DNA of 64,000 nt. Source: Mesostigma viride. Its lineage: Eukaryota; Streptophyta; Mesostigmatophyceae; Mesostigmatales; Mesostigmataceae. The notes under the pieces were generated by a model. That model had not been told where the DNA came from. It searched no databases and saw only the letters and a list, made by a program, of their open reading frames with translations. This document shows positions 61,842 through 64,000 of the stretch, in pieces. The position numbers and the translations under genes were made by a program. The stretch covers positions 9,703,468 to 9,767,467 of the forward strand of contig RPFO01000041.1 in assembly GCA_009746045.1 (NCBI GenBank), given 5' to 3'. Numbering within the stretch: the stretch's first letter is position 1; each line of letters opens with the position of its first letter.

Positions 61842-63604
61842 AAGTGTTAATCATCCCACGGTCCTAAATTTAGGACTTTGTCCTAAATCGTCCTAGTGGT
61901 CACTATAACCGAGGTACCGGGGGGGGGGGGTCACTATATGGACCGTACCCCATGTGGACCGTACCCGGCATGATGTACCCGACCCGTGGTACCGGCACAT
62001 GGTACCCGGATTCCGTACCCGGGTACCGGGTATAATGGCGGGAAAGTAGGTACCTCGACCAAAAATATAACCGATTTTGGAGCGAAAAAGTGGGTGCGGG
62101 AATGAAGTGAGGTGGATATGGCGACCTGACAATCGTGGCCGGCGTTTTCACGTGCGTTTATCATTTCGGGCGCCCAGTAGCAAAAACGAAAGGTTGTTAG
62201 TTATGCTTAAAGGCTGTGAATATTTTCTGCGCAAGTTTTTATGTGTAGCGCTGTATCACAGCGGCACAACACAAATGGGTCGCAGATCGCCTGCTCGCGG
62301 AGGGTCGATTTTGGCACAAACATGTTAGTGTATTAGCAATGGTGGTGCGAATCAAGCCAGGAAATTTTTGTGGACGATTTTTATTATAGTCTGGAGTTTA
62401 GAAACGGAGTATTTGACATGGGAGCGCCTGGGCCGTGATATTCTTGCCCGATTTCCATTGTCGACCATGTTTTAGGGACGTTCAGGCTGGGCAGCGAGCG
62501 CACCTTATAGGTCTTCACTTTCGGTATTTCTTGGACCTAGAACGCAGCACAAGCGTGGTTTATATCATTGTCGAACCGGTTGGCCAGCTTTGGTGCGCTC
62601 AGCTCTCGGAAAGCTGACCTCGCTGCGGATTTCAGCGACTTTTTTGCAACCATCTGGAATGAGGCGACGTAAGTAGCAGGTAAGTGCCGGGTTGTCCTAG
62701 ATCATGAGTGTAACTGGCAACGCTGTCGTGGTGTTTTGAGTCAGCCAGCTATGCCTAAAAAGAGGGGACGCTCTCTGTGCACATAACTGTCACACATAGT
62801 TGGTTTACGTCATACAATTTTTTACGTCTCTATCTTCGTCGTCCGCTGCAGCTAAAACACACATGCGTAAGAGCAGTTTTACTCATGTGTTAGTTATAAA
62901 CCATGGTCCTATGGCCTGCAGTCGTTCAGGGTGTTCTCAGACAGTATATACAGTATGGTTTACGTGTTACATGCACCCTGAATTCGCTCACAAAGCGTTG
63001 CATGTTAGCACAACGTTGTTTTGTAACTTGATTTGGCTGCATTCATGTGTTAGTTGCAATGCAAATGCAATGTTTTTTCATCGCTGGGTGGTGCCGGTGG
63101 CCAGCATGTCCGTGATGTCAAAGAAGGTTTGGCATATGCTTAGAGAAAGTTTACCGCAAGGGGTGGGCCATGTTCAAGCCGGGCAACCTCAGCAACCATG
63201 CAACCCTATATTGCATTACCTGCACCATCTGTGACACCGTTAATCACGCGTATATATAGAGGCAGCCACAGCAGGGTATGGCCTTGTTATACGCTGCCCC
63301 GCCATCCCAAGGCCTCGTAGGGTCCCCTAGCGCTTGTAAGATGCTCAAGGGACCGTGTGGATAGCATGGTCATGCGTTGACAATAATTGGTCCTAATGGT
63401 CCTAAAACCCACATTTTGGCCAAATTCGCGCTTTGAGGTCTGGCAGGTGGCAGGGCCCATTCATGCACTAAATGTAATTATTTGACCCCAGGTTTTTGAT
63501 AGAAACTAAAAAAGTGTGTTATCTGTCATGGGCACGAATGCCAGGGTCAAATTTTAATGTTTGCATATATATTTTTTCATTCCACTTGGTCCTAAATTTA
63601 GGAC
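61842..63604. mobile_element. Unclassified 1.76-kb insertion with GGTCCTAAATTTAGGAC at both ends
   Basis: The 17-bp motif occurs at 61860-61876 and 63588-63604, with more GTCCTAA motifs inside (61879, 61889, about 63390 and 63400). AGGAC is repeated at 61837-61841 and 63600-63604, and deleting one copy plus the interval restores the integrase frame. The left end has a cluster of GTACC/GGTAC motifs (61910-62055). No coding domain recognised. Superfamily unknown; true termini uncertain because the outer ends do not form clean inverted repeats. Confidence 0.6.
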
Positions 63605-64000
63605 TTTTACTGGGAAGATGGACACAAGAACTGGAATGTGCTGAGGCCTCAGGTGGGGCTGAAGGTCAGGATGTGGAAGGAACCATCTATTCCAGGCAAG
63701 CGGGGGAAGTGGCAGGATGGGGTTGTCACTCGTGTAGAGGAAGCTAACAGATCTTGCCTGGTGGCTTTGGAAAAGGATCCAAGGCACGTGTACAGGTTGT
63801 CCTGGGCTCATGTCAAGGAAAGAAGGCCACATGCAATCTGGCCTGCAGACGGGCCAGGCCCTCCCAGCTGGCCTTTTGAGGAGCCAGGCCAGAGCCAGGC
63901 AGCAGCAGCTAACAATCCTCTGGTGGTGGATGATGGTCTGTCCCTACTGGAAGATGACGAGCAGGAGGAGGCTGCTGAAGCAACTGTCACAAGGCCAGAG
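63605..64000 (+). pseudogene. Integrase C-terminal domain, open at the window edge
   Basis: Continuation of the integrase frame: FYWEDGHKNW, PQVGLKVRMWKEPSIPGKRG, KWQDGVVTRVEEANRSCLVA, RLSWAHVKERRPHAIWPADG, then an acidic linker (LEDDEQEEAAEAT). The small beta-rich pattern VRMWK...GKW.DGVV..V is typical of copia/gypsy integrase C-terminal domains. RT would follow off the window. Confidence 0.7.

Larger units (their letters stand above)
57528..64000 (+). mobile_element. HGDD-lineage LTR retroelement with gag and integrase (5' part, runs off window)
   Basis: Begins with LTR copy B inside the gag of the minus-strand copia. Order: LTR, an upstream ORF of unknown function, gag with zinc knuckle, integrase interrupted by a 1.76-kb insertion, integrase C-terminus open at the right edge. 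Its LTR is the same family as 32747-33402, which belongs to an element with HGDD-type RT, so its own RT is expected just beyond the window. Confidence 0.72.

Overview
The window looks like nuclear DNA of a green alga. The only conserved cellular gene I can assemble end to end is a seven-exon gene for a plant-type, probably plastid-targeted diaminopimelate epimerase (dapF, 8925-14476). It has spliceosomal introns, a serine/arginine-rich leader and a TGTAA poly(A)-like signal of the green-algal kind. Almost everything else is transposable-element sequence, minisatellite or microsatellite. Species is not determinable from the sequence alone.

Layout. 1-1543 is the 3' end of a Ty1/copia element with its LTR. 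1697-8618 is a Mutator-like element with a 10-bp target duplication, long inverted arms and two mirror-oriented 9-bp minisatellites; it sits about 300 bp upstream of dapF. 8925-14476 is dapF; its introns hold several tandem repeats and one is a GC-AG intron. 15252-22025 is a patchwork of non-LTR retrotransposon pieces (a truncated 3' end, an ORF1-only insertion with a 39-bp target duplication, an ORF1 plus endonuclease LINE) followed by a Cys-rich transposase-like reading frame and a perfect 57-bp foldback hairpin. 22251-32746 is an unrecognised multi-exon, frameshifted gene, split by a pogo-like DNA transposon (23939-31313) and cut off by an LTR (32747-33402). 42089-47458 is a second copy of that transposon. 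Comparing the two copies exposes an empty site for a 1.7-kb element with TTAA target duplication (29203-30901). 49275 to the end is nested LTR retrotransposons: a minus-strand copia element is broken by two insertions.

The most unusual object is the intact 4.1-kb LTR element at 52133-56236. Its two 429-bp LTRs look identical by eye, it has a perfect 5-bp target duplication, and one uninterrupted 953-codon frame encodes a gag-like region, reverse transcriptase and RNase H. I find no integrase, zinc knuckle or recognisable protease. Its RT carries HGDD where copia elements normally have a V-D-D box. The same HGDD-type RT occurs in a decayed minus-strand element (34358-36830). Their LTRs, and those of the element entering at 57528 (gag, zinc knuckle, integrase), all end AGT...ACT. 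My inference is that these form one lineage in which the compact element borrows integrase in trans.

Frameshifts are common in the mobile elements and absent from the dapF exons and from the compact element, so they probably reflect decay rather than read error. No rRNA, tRNA or CRISPR array was recognised.
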